Shown here: one piece after another, positions 34,812 to 43,261 of the stretch
Position numbering within the stretch: the stretch's first letter is position 1
How the letters are laid out: every line of letters begins with the position of its first letter
Assembly: GCF_002394865.1 (NCBI RefSeq)
Contig: NZ_DGUZ01000001.1
Location: forward strand, 1-64,000
Direction: 5' to 3'
DNA from: Fibrobacter sp. UBA4297
Lineage (GTDB): Bacteria; Fibrobacterota; Fibrobacteria; Fibrobacterales; Fibrobacteraceae
Length of the DNA stretch: 64,000 nucleotides
Made by a program: the position numbers and the translations under genes
The notes under the pieces: model-generated
Seen by the model: only the letters and a program-made list of their open reading frames with translations
Databases searched by the model: none
What the model was told of the DNA's origin: nothing

Positions 34812-34840
34812 TCTCGTGGCGTGTGTTACGGGATTTTTTT
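34812..34840 (+). terminator. Terminator of the bamA-ompH unit
   Basis: TCTCGT (34812-34817) pairs with ACGGGA (34828-34833), including one wobble pair, followed by T7. The loop and right side match the ilvE terminator at 24181 almost exactly. Confidence 0.75.
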
Positions 34841-36704
34841 ATTGCCTCATGTAATCGCGGATAGCGTCTACGAATTGTTGCCCGAATTTTTGGATTTTCA
34901 TTTCACCGAAACCGATTACATCTTGCAGTTCGTCGATGGTGATTGGCGCCTTGTAGGCGAGGTCCTTTAGCGAGCGGTCAGAAAGCACGACGTAGGCTGG
35001 CCAGTTGTTTTCGTTGGCGATTTGCCTGCGGACTTTTCGCAGAGCTTCGAAAAGGGAGGTGTCTTCGTCGTCGGCTGAAATGCTCGAGTAAGTGCTGCGA
35101 GGGCTGGTGGCGTGTATGTTGCTGTTGGATGCTGCGCGATTGAATGATGCGCGACCACCTCTCGGTTTTGTGTCTTCTTTGGCTTCAATTTTTGCGGCGA
35201 TAGCGAGTTCTGCCGTTTTCTTCCCGAACAGTACTTCGTTACCGCTCTCGGTAATTTTAAGGTGGTTGTTTTCGTTGTAGGCGATTTCGATGTAGCCGAG
35301 TTGCAACATCTGCAGCATGTAATCGTGCCAATGTTTGAGCGTTGTCTTGGCGCCTACGCCGAACGTCTTGAGTTTGTCGTAACCCTTCTGGACAATTTCG
35401 TCACTGAGCGTGCCTTTGAGGATGTCGGCGGTCATTGAAAAGCCGATATGCTCGCCAGTGCGTTTGATGGCCGAGAGTGCTTTCTGCACGAGGATTGTGC
35501 CGTTGAATCGCTGTGGCGGGTGCTTGCAAATGTCGCAATTCCCGCAGTTGCTGCTGTTGTTTTCGCCGAAGTAGTTGAGCAAAATGCGACGACGGCAAAC
35601 TTGCGATTCGGCGTATTCCTGCATGCGGTCGAGTTTCTCGGAGTTGATATCTCGTTGGCCGCTGTCGTTTACAAATTTGCGGAGCATGATGATGTCCTGA
35701 AAATTGTAGAACAGCACCGTCTCGGAGGGGAGGCCATCGCGACCCGCGCGCCCGATTTCTTGATAAAAACTCTCGATGCTCTTGGGGAGATTGTAATGGA
35801 TAACGTAACGGACGTTGCTCTTGTCGATGCCCATGCCAAAAGCGATTGTCGCACACACGACATCGATATTGTCGTTGATGAAATCCTCTTGCACATTGTT
35901 GCGCTCTTCGGCGGTAAGCCCCGCATGATACGCCTTTGCATAAACGCCTGCGTTGATGAGGTCTGCGGCGACCTTCTCGGTATTCTTGCGCGAAAGGCAA
36001 TAGATGATTCCCGATTCGTGCTTGTGCTTTGAAATGATAGACAGAATCGCCTTCAGCTTTTCGGACGCCGAATAACCGCGTCGCACGTCGAGGCTCAAGT
36101 TCGGGCGGTCGAACGAACTCACGAAAAGTCTAAAATCTCGCAAGTTCAGCTGCCTGACAATATCTTCTTTTGTGAGCTTGTCTGCCGTTGCCGTCAGTGC
36201 CATGATTGTTGCGCTTGGGAACGCCTGGTGCAGCCCGCCGAGCTGAGTGTATTCCGGACGGAAATCGTGCCCCCATTGCGAAATGCAGTGAGCCTCGTCA
36301 ATAGCAAACAGCGAAACGTTCAAGTGATTTTGCAACCACGGAATTTCACGCTGCAAACGCTCCGGCGAAATGTAGAGAATCTTGGTTTGCCCTGCTTTGC
36401 AACGCTCCCGGATGGCCGCATTTTCGCCTTCTTCGTTATTGCTGTTGAGCGCATCAGCCCCGATGCCGTTTGCATTAAGCGCATCCACCTGGTCTTTCAT
36501 TAGCGAAATTAACGGCGAAATAACGACCGTGATGCCCTTGAACATCAAGGCCGGAATCTGGTAGCAAATGGACTTTCCGCCGCCAGTGGGCATTAAAACC
36601 AACGCGTCGTTGTGTGCGACAACGTGGTTGATAATCTCTTCCTGCATGGGGCGGAAGGAATCGTAGCCGAAAACAGATTTTAATATTTCGTGAGCGGTGG
36701 GCAT
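34839..36704 (-). CDS. recQ: RecQ DNA helicase
   Basis: The 621-residue 3'-5' helicase unwinds DNA for recombination repair. Motif I is MPTGGGKSICYQIPA, motif II DEAH (IDEAHCISQWGHDFRPEY), motif VI QEIGRAGRDG, then a zinc-binding domain with CRR...CGNCDIC. A winged-helix RQC domain and a C-terminal HRDC domain (about 545-615) complete the protein. A Ser/Asn-rich linker (about 505-535) separates RQC and HRDC. All RecQ domains are present at the usual length. It flanks the McrBC island but is a normal housekeeping gene. Confidence 0.95.
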   Translation of the reverse strand: MPTAHEILKSVFGYDSFRPMQEEIINHVVAHNDALVLMPTGGGKSICYQIPALMFKGITVVISPLISLMKDQVDALNANGIGADALNSNNEEGENAAIRERCKAGQTKILYISPERLQREIPWLQNHLNVSLFAIDEAHCISQWGHDFRPEYTQLGGLHQAFPSATIMALTATADKLTKEDIVRQLNLRDFRLFVSSFDRPNLSLDVRRGYSASEKLKAILSIISKHKHESGIIYCLSRKNTEKVAADLINAGVYAKAYHAGLTAEERNNVQEDFINDNIDVVCATIAFGMGIDKSNVRYVIHYNLPKSIESFYQEIGRAGRDGLPSETVLFYNFQDIIMLRKFVNDSGQRDINSEKLDRMQEYAESQVCRRRILLNYFGENNSSNCGNCDICKHPPQRFNGTILVQKALSAIKRTGEHIGFSMTADILKGTLSDEIVQKGYDKLKTFGVGAKTTLKHWHDYMLQMLQLGYIEIAYNENNHLKITESGNEVLFGKKTAELAIAAKIEAKEDTKPRGGRASFNRAASNSNIHATSPRSTYSSISADDEDTSLFEALRKVRRQIANENNWPAYVVLSDRSLKDLAYKAPITIDELQDVIGFGEMKIQKFGQQFVDAIRDYMRQ

Positions 36705-36758
36705 ATCGGTGAATTATTTAAAACGGCGCAAATATACTAAGATGAAATGGATGGTCGT

Positions 36759-37793
36759 CTATACAATCTTTGCGATTGCGTCTAATTGCTTGCGAATTTC
36801 ATTAAAGTCTTTGTTCAAATCAAGACTCTTTACACTGATTCTGTTTCCGCTCATTTTGTAGTCTTGGTCTGGTGAAATGGCCTCGTTTGTTTTTGCATAA
36901 AGAAGCATTCCCGAAACGATTTTGCTGGCCGATTGTGTCTCGTACGCCAAGTTCTTTACATAGGTAAAGATTTGATACATGTTGTGTGAATGCTGGGTGC
37001 TAGAATTGTAGGTGCTTTGCAACACGCTATTGTAGTATTTGGTGTCAATAATCAGTATTCGGTTTTCTTTTTCGAGAGTCACATCTGTTTTCATAATAGG
37101 CAACATTTTATCAATTGAGTCATCCAGTTGCCAATTTAAATGCGGTGCATTTGCACTCAATTCCGGATGTTCACGACGAAAATATTCAAGTACAAATTTC
37201 TCGTATAGTCGGCTCATTTTTTGATCGTCTTCAAAAGAACGTTTTGTACCTTTTTTTTGACTATGATTTATGAGCCATTCATCATATATCCAATTGCAAA
37301 TGTAAATGAGCATTTGGTATGTTGCATTACAACGATTAAAATGGATATTCCAATCCACAAACCGTAAATCTATCGGCTCTACACAAGAAAAGTAGGTCAT
37401 TAGCTTACGAATTTTTTTCTTGCGTTCATGGGAAACATCCTTGCTTTTTAAAAGAAACGCGAATGTTTGTTTTAGTATTTTATTTAAAAGCGCGTTTTCG
37501 GTATATTCTTGAAAAGAACATACAAGCTCTCTTTTTTGAGAACTGATGTTTTTAATGGATTCCGATAGCTCTATTTTGCCATGAGGGCATTTGAGGGATT
37601 CTGTTGTATCAATATAATCCCTCAGCAATCCTCGCTTTATTTGAACCGTCACTCCGAGAATTAGAATCTCTGCATATAGGTTATCTATATTGTCGAAAGA
37701 TTCCGTTTCATCGGATAACGCTTTAAATGCGCCTTCCTTCAAACAGCGAAAGGCGTACGAAAGCATGTGATATATGTTCTTTACGAGAATCAT
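36759..37793 (-). CDS. mcrC: McrC-like nuclease subunit of a McrBC restriction system
   Basis: The 344-residue protein matches McrC: a helical N-terminal part (YHMLSYAFRCLKEG start) and a C-terminal PD-(D/E)xK nuclease core with MKTDVTL...ILIIDTKYY (about residues 235-255). McrC pairs with the McrB NTPase to cut DNA containing modified cytosine. The gene overlaps mcrB by 4 bp (ATGA). It is AT-rich compared with recQ. The nuclease residues look intact, so any loss of function would come from the mcrB frameshift. Confidence 0.87.
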   Translation of the reverse strand: MILVKNIYHMLSYAFRCLKEGAFKALSDETESFDNIDNLYAEILILGVTVQIKRGLLRDYIDTTESLKCPHGKIELSESIKNISSQKRELVCSFQEYTENALLNKILKQTFAFLLKSKDVSHERKKKIRKLMTYFSCVEPIDLRFVDWNIHFNRCNATYQMLIYICNWIYDEWLINHSQKKGTKRSFEDDQKMSRLYEKFVLEYFRREHPELSANAPHLNWQLDDSIDKMLPIMKTDVTLEKENRILIIDTKYYNSVLQSTYNSSTQHSHNMYQIFTYVKNLAYETQSASKIVSGMLLYAKTNEAISPDQDYKMSGNRISVKSLDLNKDFNEIRKQLDAIAKIV

Positions 37794-39007
37794 TGAATCG
37801 ATGCTCTAAGTTTATCGCTCCAGTTCTTCACCTTTTCAGGTTCATCGAACCAATATTCTTTCAAGAGAGGTATGACATCATATTCAACAACTGATTTGAG
37901 CCATTCATTATCGATGGTTTCATTTTCACCAAAACAGAAATAACTATGACCTATGCAAAATCCTTCACCAAGAGAATCATCGGCGGCGATTTCCTTATTG
38001 AGATTTTTTACACATTCAATAAGACAGTCGTACTTCTCGTTTTCTGCACTTTCACGCCTGCTTTCAAATTGCTCTGAATCAAATGCAGGCTTAACATCAA
38101 AAAACGAGAAGCGACGGCGTAAAGCGTAGTCAATCATTGCAATGCTGCGGTCTGCAGTATTCATGAGGCCAATGATGTATAAATTGGAAGGTACGGAGAA
38201 TAATTCATCTTCGTATAGCAAACGAATTTGCTGGCCGCGTTTATCGTTTTCGATAAGCATGAATAGTTCGCCGAAAATCTTGCTGATGTTTCCACGATTT
38301 ATTTCGTCGATGATAAAGAAATAGTTGTTTTCTGAATCCTCTGCCGCTGTATTACAAAATTCATAGAACGGACCACGTTTTAGCTTGAATCCATTTCCAT
38401 CAGGACGGTAGCCCATTATGAAATCTTCATAACTGTAACTTTGGTGGAATTGAATCATTTTTACTCGAGATGGATCTTTTTCACCAATCATCGAATAAGC
38501 AAGACGCTTTGCCATGAATGTTTTCCCCACACCAGGAGCGCCTTGTAGAATGATATTCTTTTTTCTCTTAAGCAAACCTGCAAGTGAATCATAGCTGGAT
38601 TCATCCATAAAGACTTCTTCCAAGAAATCTTCTTTGGAATAGTTAGAGGGCGGCAGTATTGGCGGTTCGATAGGGAGCCTGGAACCATCCGGATCAAAGA
38701 ATGCTTCCAGTTCTTTTATTATTCCGGAATATTTTGTGATGTCGGTGAGCATCTTCATGGAAAATGCACCCTCGTCTTTCAATTCGTAATTGCAATCGGT
38801 ATGTGTCCATTGCACTTTTCGACTGCAATAAAAAGAACTTTTGTTGGCGTCATAGGTGTAATCGCCTTGGACTATGCCGCGCCCAATAACTTTTGACATT
38901 CCATCTTTTGCATAAACAACATCGCCAATTTTCATTTCGTTTACGAATTGCCAAAAACCGAGAACATCGTTTTTATGAGATGATGTGTCGTGGTTGAAAT
39001 TCTGCAA
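37790..39007 (-). CDS. mcrB: McrB, C-terminal part with AAA+ NTPase
   Basis: These 405 residues contain the McrB AAA+ motor: Walker A LQGAPGVGKTFMAKRLA, Walker B FIIDEINRGNISKIFGEL, and the McrB signature LMNTADRSIAMIDYALRRRF. The N-terminal 100 residues (GFWQFVNEMKIGDVVYAKDG, IGRGIVQGDY) are the second half of a modified-base-binding domain whose first half is encoded in another frame just upstream. The only possible start is TTG 39007, with poor Shine-Dalgarno. The open frame continues upstream as KTKEEYRTAL, which fits the end of the neighbouring frame. The two are probably one gene. Confidence 0.85.
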   Translation of the reverse strand: MQNFNHDTSSHKNDVLGFWQFVNEMKIGDVVYAKDGMSKVIGRGIVQGDYTYDANKSSFYCSRKVQWTHTDCNYELKDEGAFSMKMLTDITKYSGIIKELEAFFDPDGSRLPIEPPILPPSNYSKEDFLEEVFMDESSYDSLAGLLKRKKNIILQGAPGVGKTFMAKRLAYSMIGEKDPSRVKMIQFHQSYSYEDFIMGYRPDGNGFKLKRGPFYEFCNTAAEDSENNYFFIIDEINRGNISKIFGELFMLIENDKRGQQIRLLYEDELFSVPSNLYIIGLMNTADRSIAMIDYALRRRFSFFDVKPAFDSEQFESRRESAENEKYDCLIECVKNLNKEIAADDSLGEGFCIGHSYFCFGENETIDNEWLKSVVEYDVIPLLKEYWFDEPEKVKNWSDKLRASIQ

Positions 39008-39026
39008 GGCTGTTCGATATTCTTCT

Positions 39027-39815
39027 TTAGTTTTTTAAAGTACTCCAGTCAACAATGTTATCGTAGCCGATGGACATAACTTCATTCTTTTTGTCGTTAT
39101 TCCAGTTGGTTGCTTTTGCACCAGGAGAGTAAACCCAGTAGCGAACGGTATCAGAATCGTCTAGAGAAAGATCACTTTCTTTCCAATATTTTGATATTTC
39201 TCCATCGTATAAAATATGTCCAAAAACTGTACCGAGGTTGCCTGAGTTATTGCATTTAATATCAAATGGTTCAAAGAATTTTTTTGCGGAATCAAAAAAA
39301 GAGTTTCTTTCGTAAGGAACCATGAAAATTTTTTCTGCAATCAGTTTACGATGCTTTTCACTTACATTTCCAAAATGTGTTGCAGGTTGATCCAAATATT
39401 CAATGGCGTTCATTACAGAATCTGGAGCATTGCTTGTTTTCTTATATGTAAGAAAGTGATGTAACCAGTCGTTTTGGCGAATGCCTGCTTTAGCAATGAC
39501 ACGGTAATCTTCGTATTTATTGTATTTCTTTTTATCGCAGGCGTTTGTGTCACAATATGCAACGATGGTGAAAATCAATTCTCTGATTTCAATAATCGTG
39601 GGGTCTTGAGAGTTCTTGATTTCTTGGAATCCTTCACTGGAAGAAGATTTTTCAATGAGGTTGTCTAGAAGTTTTGGACTTATAGAGTATGCTTGATATT
39701 TTCTGAGAGCTTCTTGCCCTTTGGCAAGCCAAAAGTCTTCACACGCTATTTTAGCAGCGAGCTTTTTATCTGTTGCAATTTTATTTCTTATCAATTTTTC
39801 AAGTTTCTCGTCCAT
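39027..39815 (-). CDS. mcrB: McrB, N-terminal part, ends at a frameshift
   Basis: The 262-residue product is helical for about 200 residues. It then enters RYWVYSPGAKATNWNNDKK and EVMSIGYDNIVDWSTLKN, the first half of the domain usually continuous in McrB. It stops at 39027 within a run of six T on the plus strand (39031-39036; A6 in the mRNA). Removing one A gives WSTLK-TKEEYRTALQ and joins the AAA+ part at 37790 perfectly. It is thus a disrupted, phase-variable or recoded gene. TATAAT (39839-39834) and an AAGAGG Shine-Dalgarno support expression from ATG 39815. Confidence 0.8.
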   Translation of the reverse strand: MDEKLEKLIRNKIATDKKLAAKIACEDFWLAKGQEALRKYQAYSISPKLLDNLIEKSSSSEGFQEIKNSQDPTIIEIRELIFTIVAYCDTNACDKKKYNKYEDYRVIAKAGIRQNDWLHHFLTYKKTSNAPDSVMNAIEYLDQPATHFGNVSEKHRKLIAEKIFMVPYERNSFFDSAKKFFEPFDIKCNNSGNLGTVFGHILYDGEISKYWKESDLSLDDSDTVRYWVYSPGAKATNWNNDKKNEVMSIGYDNIVDWSTLKN

Positions 39816-39881
39816 ATAAGCCTCTTTTGTCTAATTATACATTTTGTTGCTCAGAATGAGCGCGAAATTTCCTAAAACAGT

Positions 39882-40682
39882 CTAAATGTATTCTGGCTGT
39901 TCGTTCTTCACTTCGTCTACAAACTCTCGCTTCCATGATTTTCCATTAACATTGTCTAGGTAAAAATTTCCAGAGCAGATGAGCCAAATGATTTTGTCAA
40001 TCTTGTATGGGGTGGCGGTTGTGTCGCCATTTTTTTGCATTTCGTTTGAAATGTCCACGATTGCTTCAAAGACAGCGTAGTCGTCGTGTTCGCAAAATCC
40101 CGCTACACTTATAATGTCTTTAAGGTGTACATCTGGCTTAGGATATTCGGAGTAACCTAGCTCTTTGAGAGCGTTGCAGACGAGTGAAAATCCCATCCCC
40201 TTGATTCTTGTTGAAATAAGAAGCGGCAAAGCCATCTTGGTTTTGGCGTTGTATCCGAAACTTGCAATGAATCCTCTGAAATCGTTTGCATCTTTGAAGC
40301 TTGATAAGAATTTGGCAATGCTTATAACGGCTTCACTCCACCTGAACCAGCAATTTTTAGGTGAATCTGTCGAGGTTACGTTGAATTGCCTACGGAATTC
40401 TTTATAGAGTGTATTTGCGTCCCAAGTCTTGATGACACGAGCAACATTGAAGTTGCAAAGAATTTTTTTGATTTGCTTGCGCCGTTCCCTAAACTTTATA
40501 ACGTTGGGCAACATTTGCTGTGTCTGCGCCGATTCTATAAAGCCTTCGAAAACATCCGCAATTGAAGAAAATCCATTGCGTTCTGGGATGAAATATCTTT
40601 GCAATGAAGCTTCTGTAATGCTTGTGGGCAAATGGGCTAGCAAAAATTGATATGCTGTGCTATAAAACTTGGTGTAGGTCAT
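39882..40682 (-). CDS. Putative HhH-GPD-like DNA glycosylase beside McrBC
   Basis: I do not know this 266-residue protein by name. It has a helical composition and a segment ISTRIKGMGFSLVCNALKEL (about 156-175), followed by PKPDVHLKDI (181-190). This resembles the helix-hairpin-helix plus catalytic Asp of HhH-GPD glycosylases (IxGxGxxxA...DxH), with D184 the candidate. No Fe-S Cys cluster is seen. If correct, it would remove a base from DNA, possibly a modified base in phage DNA, matching the modified-DNA target of McrBC. ATG 40682 is preferred over TTG 40691; TATATT lies eight bases upstream. It is separated from mcrB by 66 bp. Confidence 0.5.
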   Translation of the reverse strand: MTYTKFYSTAYQFLLAHLPTSITEASLQRYFIPERNGFSSIADVFEGFIESAQTQQMLPNVIKFRERRKQIKKILCNFNVARVIKTWDANTLYKEFRRQFNVTSTDSPKNCWFRWSEAVISIAKFLSSFKDANDFRGFIASFGYNAKTKMALPLLISTRIKGMGFSLVCNALKELGYSEYPKPDVHLKDIISVAGFCEHDDYAVFEAIVDISNEMQKNGDTTATPYKIDKIIWLICSGNFYLDNVNGKSWKREFVDEVKNEQPEYI

Positions 40683-40738
40683 TTTTCCCAAATATACATC
40701 ATATAACTGTCATAAAATTTCAAAAAAGAAAAAATCTT

Positions 40739-41740
40739 CTACAGCCCTAGCGCTTTCGCTCTATCCCTGATAGATTCTTTGTATTTCGCTTTGCCTTGTT
40801 CGCTCAAGAATGAATTGTCCAGCATTTCTTCCATTGCGGGCACGGCATCGATGGCTTGCTTTATAAAACGTGCGGCTCTTTTTTCGACGACTCCGATTCT
40901 CTTGGCGAATTCCATGAAATCTGGAGAACCGTAAAAACCGTTTGCCTCGTAAAAAGGAGTCTTGAAATCGTCTTCGTCCTTGAATAAGTCGAGCGCTGTG
41001 CGCGATTGTTCATAGGGAATGTGGAGCGATGTGTTCAACAAGTCGTATGCGGGTGTCAAATCGTAGACATCGGGATTTTCGACGGAATTGCGGAGCGAAA
41101 AATTCTTTGCGTGTGCATCGCCGTTACATACAAGATAGTTGAACAAGACTGTCCTGAAAAATACTTCAACGGCAACATCGGCGGCACTTACGTTTTCGCG
41201 AATCAGTGAGGCGATTCCTTCGTATGAAATTCCTTTGTATTTGTAGTCGCTGCCGTTTATTTCGGGGACAAGACCCGCAATTTGTGCAAAGTCGCTTTGG
41301 CTCAAGCGTTCACCGGCATGTTCGCCAGCTTCGATGACGTCGAAACGCTTGGTAATGTAGACGGGGTCGCCATTTTTGAAGTATAGTAGAGCGGATAATG
41401 CAGTCGGAATTTTGAAAAGGACACGTGCCATCAGCATTGTTACGTGTTCGTTGGCAGGAGCGTCTTGATAGTTTTCGTAGTACGGCAACAATGTTGGCTT
41501 GAGAATGTGTGTACCACCGCGATCTGTGTTGACTAGTTTTTTGTTTTCTATTTTCACGGAAAACTTTGTCTGAGCACCAGAAATGGAAATTTTCTTGACG
41601 GCCCCATCCTTTGCGAATGCGAACTGTGGAATGTCAAAATCCAAGGTTGCGCTAAACCTAGAAACGCCAAATAGCGCCTTTGAACAGGCGCGGCAAAAAT
41701 CTTGTTCCGTTTCTTTTAGGCAACAGTGGCAGATGCCCAT
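40739..41740 (-). CDS. hipT: HipT kinase toxin of a tripartite HipBST system
   Basis: The 333-residue HipA-type Ser/Thr kinase lacks the N-subdomain-1, which is encoded separately by the gene before it. Motifs: SIS at residues 52-54 inside the Gly-rich loop (KKISISGAQTKF), known in E. coli O127 HipT as the autophosphorylated serines; the catalytic NYLVCNGDAHAKN with D208 and N213; and YDLTPAYDLL with the metal-binding Asp. An N-terminal CHCC...CRAC motif probably binds zinc. HipT of E. coli phosphorylates TrpS; the target here is unknown. Its start shares one base with the hipS stop. Confidence 0.87.
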   Translation of the reverse strand: MGICHCCLKETEQDFCRACSKALFGVSRFSATLDFDIPQFAFAKDGAVKKISISGAQTKFSVKIENKKLVNTDRGGTHILKPTLLPYYENYQDAPANEHVTMLMARVLFKIPTALSALLYFKNGDPVYITKRFDVIEAGEHAGERLSQSDFAQIAGLVPEINGSDYKYKGISYEGIASLIRENVSAADVAVEVFFRTVLFNYLVCNGDAHAKNFSLRNSVENPDVYDLTPAYDLLNTSLHIPYEQSRTALDLFKDEDDFKTPFYEANGFYGSPDFMEFAKRIGVVEKRAARFIKQAIDAVPAMEEMLDNSFLSEQGKAKYKESIRDRAKALGL

Positions 41741-42075
41741 TAGTGGTTCCTTTCTCGTACGGTGACGGCGCCGATTGTTTCGTGATTGGCGAGGTTCGTG
41801 AGCATTGCGAATTTGTCTGTGCGCTTAATGCCGAGGCGCTCGCAATAAAAGGCTTTGTTCGCTCCTTCCGGTAACAAACCCTGAAAATATGGGAAAAGGT
41901 AAGACGATCTAAACAGGCGTTTCTTTTTCGGCATGTCCAATGCTATGGACGGATTTCGGGACTCCGCATAATTGGAGTCGTATAAAAAAGTGTAGCCTCT
42001 GCTGTTTTGCAACAGGTAGCCGGCAAGGATGTTGTTGTAGAACACGCATGCGCTGCGGATTTTGTAGTTATTCAT
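41740..42075 (-). CDS. hipS: HipS, stand-alone HipA N-terminal subdomain (antitoxin)
   Basis: The 111-residue protein corresponds to the N-subdomain-1 of HipA: YNNILAGYLLQNSRGYTFLYD, then LFPYFQGLLPEGANK, the standard HipA N-terminal signature, and ends at the GAVTV strand. In HipBST systems this small protein, not HipB, is the main neutraliser of the kinase. It overlaps hipB by 8 bp and hipT by one base, giving the canonical B-S-T order. Confidence 0.88.
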   Translation of the reverse strand: MNNYKIRSACVFYNNILAGYLLQNSRGYTFLYDSNYAESRNPSIALDMPKKKRLFRSSYLFPYFQGLLPEGANKAFYCERLGIKRTDKFAMLTNLANHETIGAVTVRERNH

Positions 42076-42274
42076 GGGTCACTCTCTCGCTTAAGGTGAC
42101 CACGAAACCGAGTGGCTTTACCATCTTGTTTAACACATTGATGGAGGGGTTCGCTTTCCCGAGTTCGACGGAGTTGATGGTTCTGGGGGAAACGCCGGAA
42201 ATCTCGGCCAGATCCTCTTGAGACAGGCCCAGTTTCTTTCGCCGTTCTGTGATCTGCTTTCCGAGATTTTCCAT
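42068..42274 (-). CDS. hipB: HipB, XRE-type DNA-binding antitoxin subunit
   Basis: The 68-residue protein is a small XRE helix-turn-helix protein (RRKKLGLSQEDLAEISGVSPRTINSVELGKANPS). It is the first gene of the hipBST set. Two 12-bp operators, GCAATATATTGC and GCAAGATATTGC, flank its promoter upstream, so it should repress the operon. Confidence 0.92.
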   Translation of the reverse strand: MENLGKQITERRKKLGLSQEDLAEISGVSPRTINSVELGKANPSINVLNKMVKPLGFVVTLSERVTHE

Positions 42275-42325
42275 AACTTTGGCTCCAATAACAGTAATTT
42301 ATTCCATCTGAAATGCGCTGAATCG

Positions 42326-42399
42326 GCAATATATTGCGTTTTTTGTGTTAAAATATATAATCTGGCCTGATTTGTCAATGAAAATCTGCAAGATATTGC
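42326..42399 (-). promoter_or_regulatory. hipBST promoter with two operators
   Basis: On the minus strand TTGACA (42378-42373) and TATTTT (42355-42350) are 17 bp apart. GCAATATATTGC (42326-42337) lies just downstream of the predicted transcription start, and GCAAGATATTGC (42388-42399) just upstream of -35. The centres are 62 bp apart, so bridging by bound HipB is possible. Confidence 0.8.
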
Positions 42400-42471
42400 G
42401 GATTTTTAGAAATTTCTAAATCGAGGGGTTAATAAATCAGGCCGCTGTAAATTCACCTATTGCCTTCTTAT

Positions 42472-43260
42472 TTATTTTTCCTTTTTAGGATTTTTGAATA
42501 CAAGACCGCATTGTAAGCACATTAGCGATATGTCTTTCGATGCTCGAATACGGCTGTTTAATATGGTCAAAATTTTTTTAATTCGCGGAATAATTTCTTT
42601 GTTTGTTCCTTCTTTCTTTTCCAGTTTTTTGATTTGACATGCGAAAAAACCTTTGCATTTTGGACATGTTAGCTTTGAGGGCATCGCATTTTTATATCCA
42701 AAGGAATTCATTATCTTTTTAGCCAGATTTATTCTTTCTGCCTCGTAATTAGAAAGTTTCTTACCTTCTTCATGTTTTTTAAACTCGCAAAAACCATTTT
42801 GTATCATAAATTTGGATAAATTATCTGCCTCATGGCTTTCAAGAACATGCTGTTTATCCTCCTTATATTTTTCACGCAAATCTAGGAGCTTTTCGACTTC
42901 TGCTTCAGAAATTTTTTGAACAGGTTCATTCTTTTCAAAATAACAGCCAACAACTTTGCCTTTAGGTTTAGGCCTATCAGTCAAATAATCTACAAACGAA
43001 GCGCCACATTTAGGGCAACTAGATGAATTCTTTATTTTCATGCCGAATTTTTGCCATATATAACCACACGAAGAACAGTGGTGAGTAATCCTTATGGGTG
43101 GCCCATAAATGATACAAGGTTTATTTCTTTGAGGCTTAAATTTGCCTTCACCCTTCTTTGTACCGCACGCATCGCAATACAATGCGTTTTGGGGCAATGT
43201 TGCGTGACAATTGGCACATTTGTTACCTTTGTCCGTAGTTTTCTTTATGTTCCCCTGCAT
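42472..43260 (-). CDS. Multi-zinc-ribbon protein of unknown function
   Basis: I do not recognise this 262-residue protein. It contains four apparent zinc ribbons or knuckles: CANCHATLPQNALYCDACG, HHCSSCG...CPKCG, TCPKCKGFFAC and LMCLQCG. Lysine-rich helices lie between, and no enzyme motif is seen. It is AT-rich. The radical SAM gene upstream ends one base before its start, so the two are almost certainly co-transcribed. A nucleic-acid-binding or protein-docking role is plausible; it could also be the radical SAM partner or substrate. Confidence 0.6.
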   Translation of the reverse strand: MQGNIKKTTDKGNKCANCHATLPQNALYCDACGTKKGEGKFKPQRNKPCIIYGPPIRITHHCSSCGYIWQKFGMKIKNSSSCPKCGASFVDYLTDRPKPKGKVVGCYFEKNEPVQKISEAEVEKLLDLREKYKEDKQHVLESHEADNLSKFMIQNGFCEFKKHEEGKKLSNYEAERINLAKKIMNSFGYKNAMPSKLTCPKCKGFFACQIKKLEKKEGTNKEIIPRIKKILTILNSRIRASKDISLMCLQCGLVFKNPKKEK

Positions 43261-43261
43261 A

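Noticed and set aside
39027..39040. Programmed -1 frameshift at A_AAA_AAC in mcrB
   Set aside because: The heptamer is correctly phased, but the -1 frame does not lead into McrB; the needed shift is +1 or a one-base deletion.
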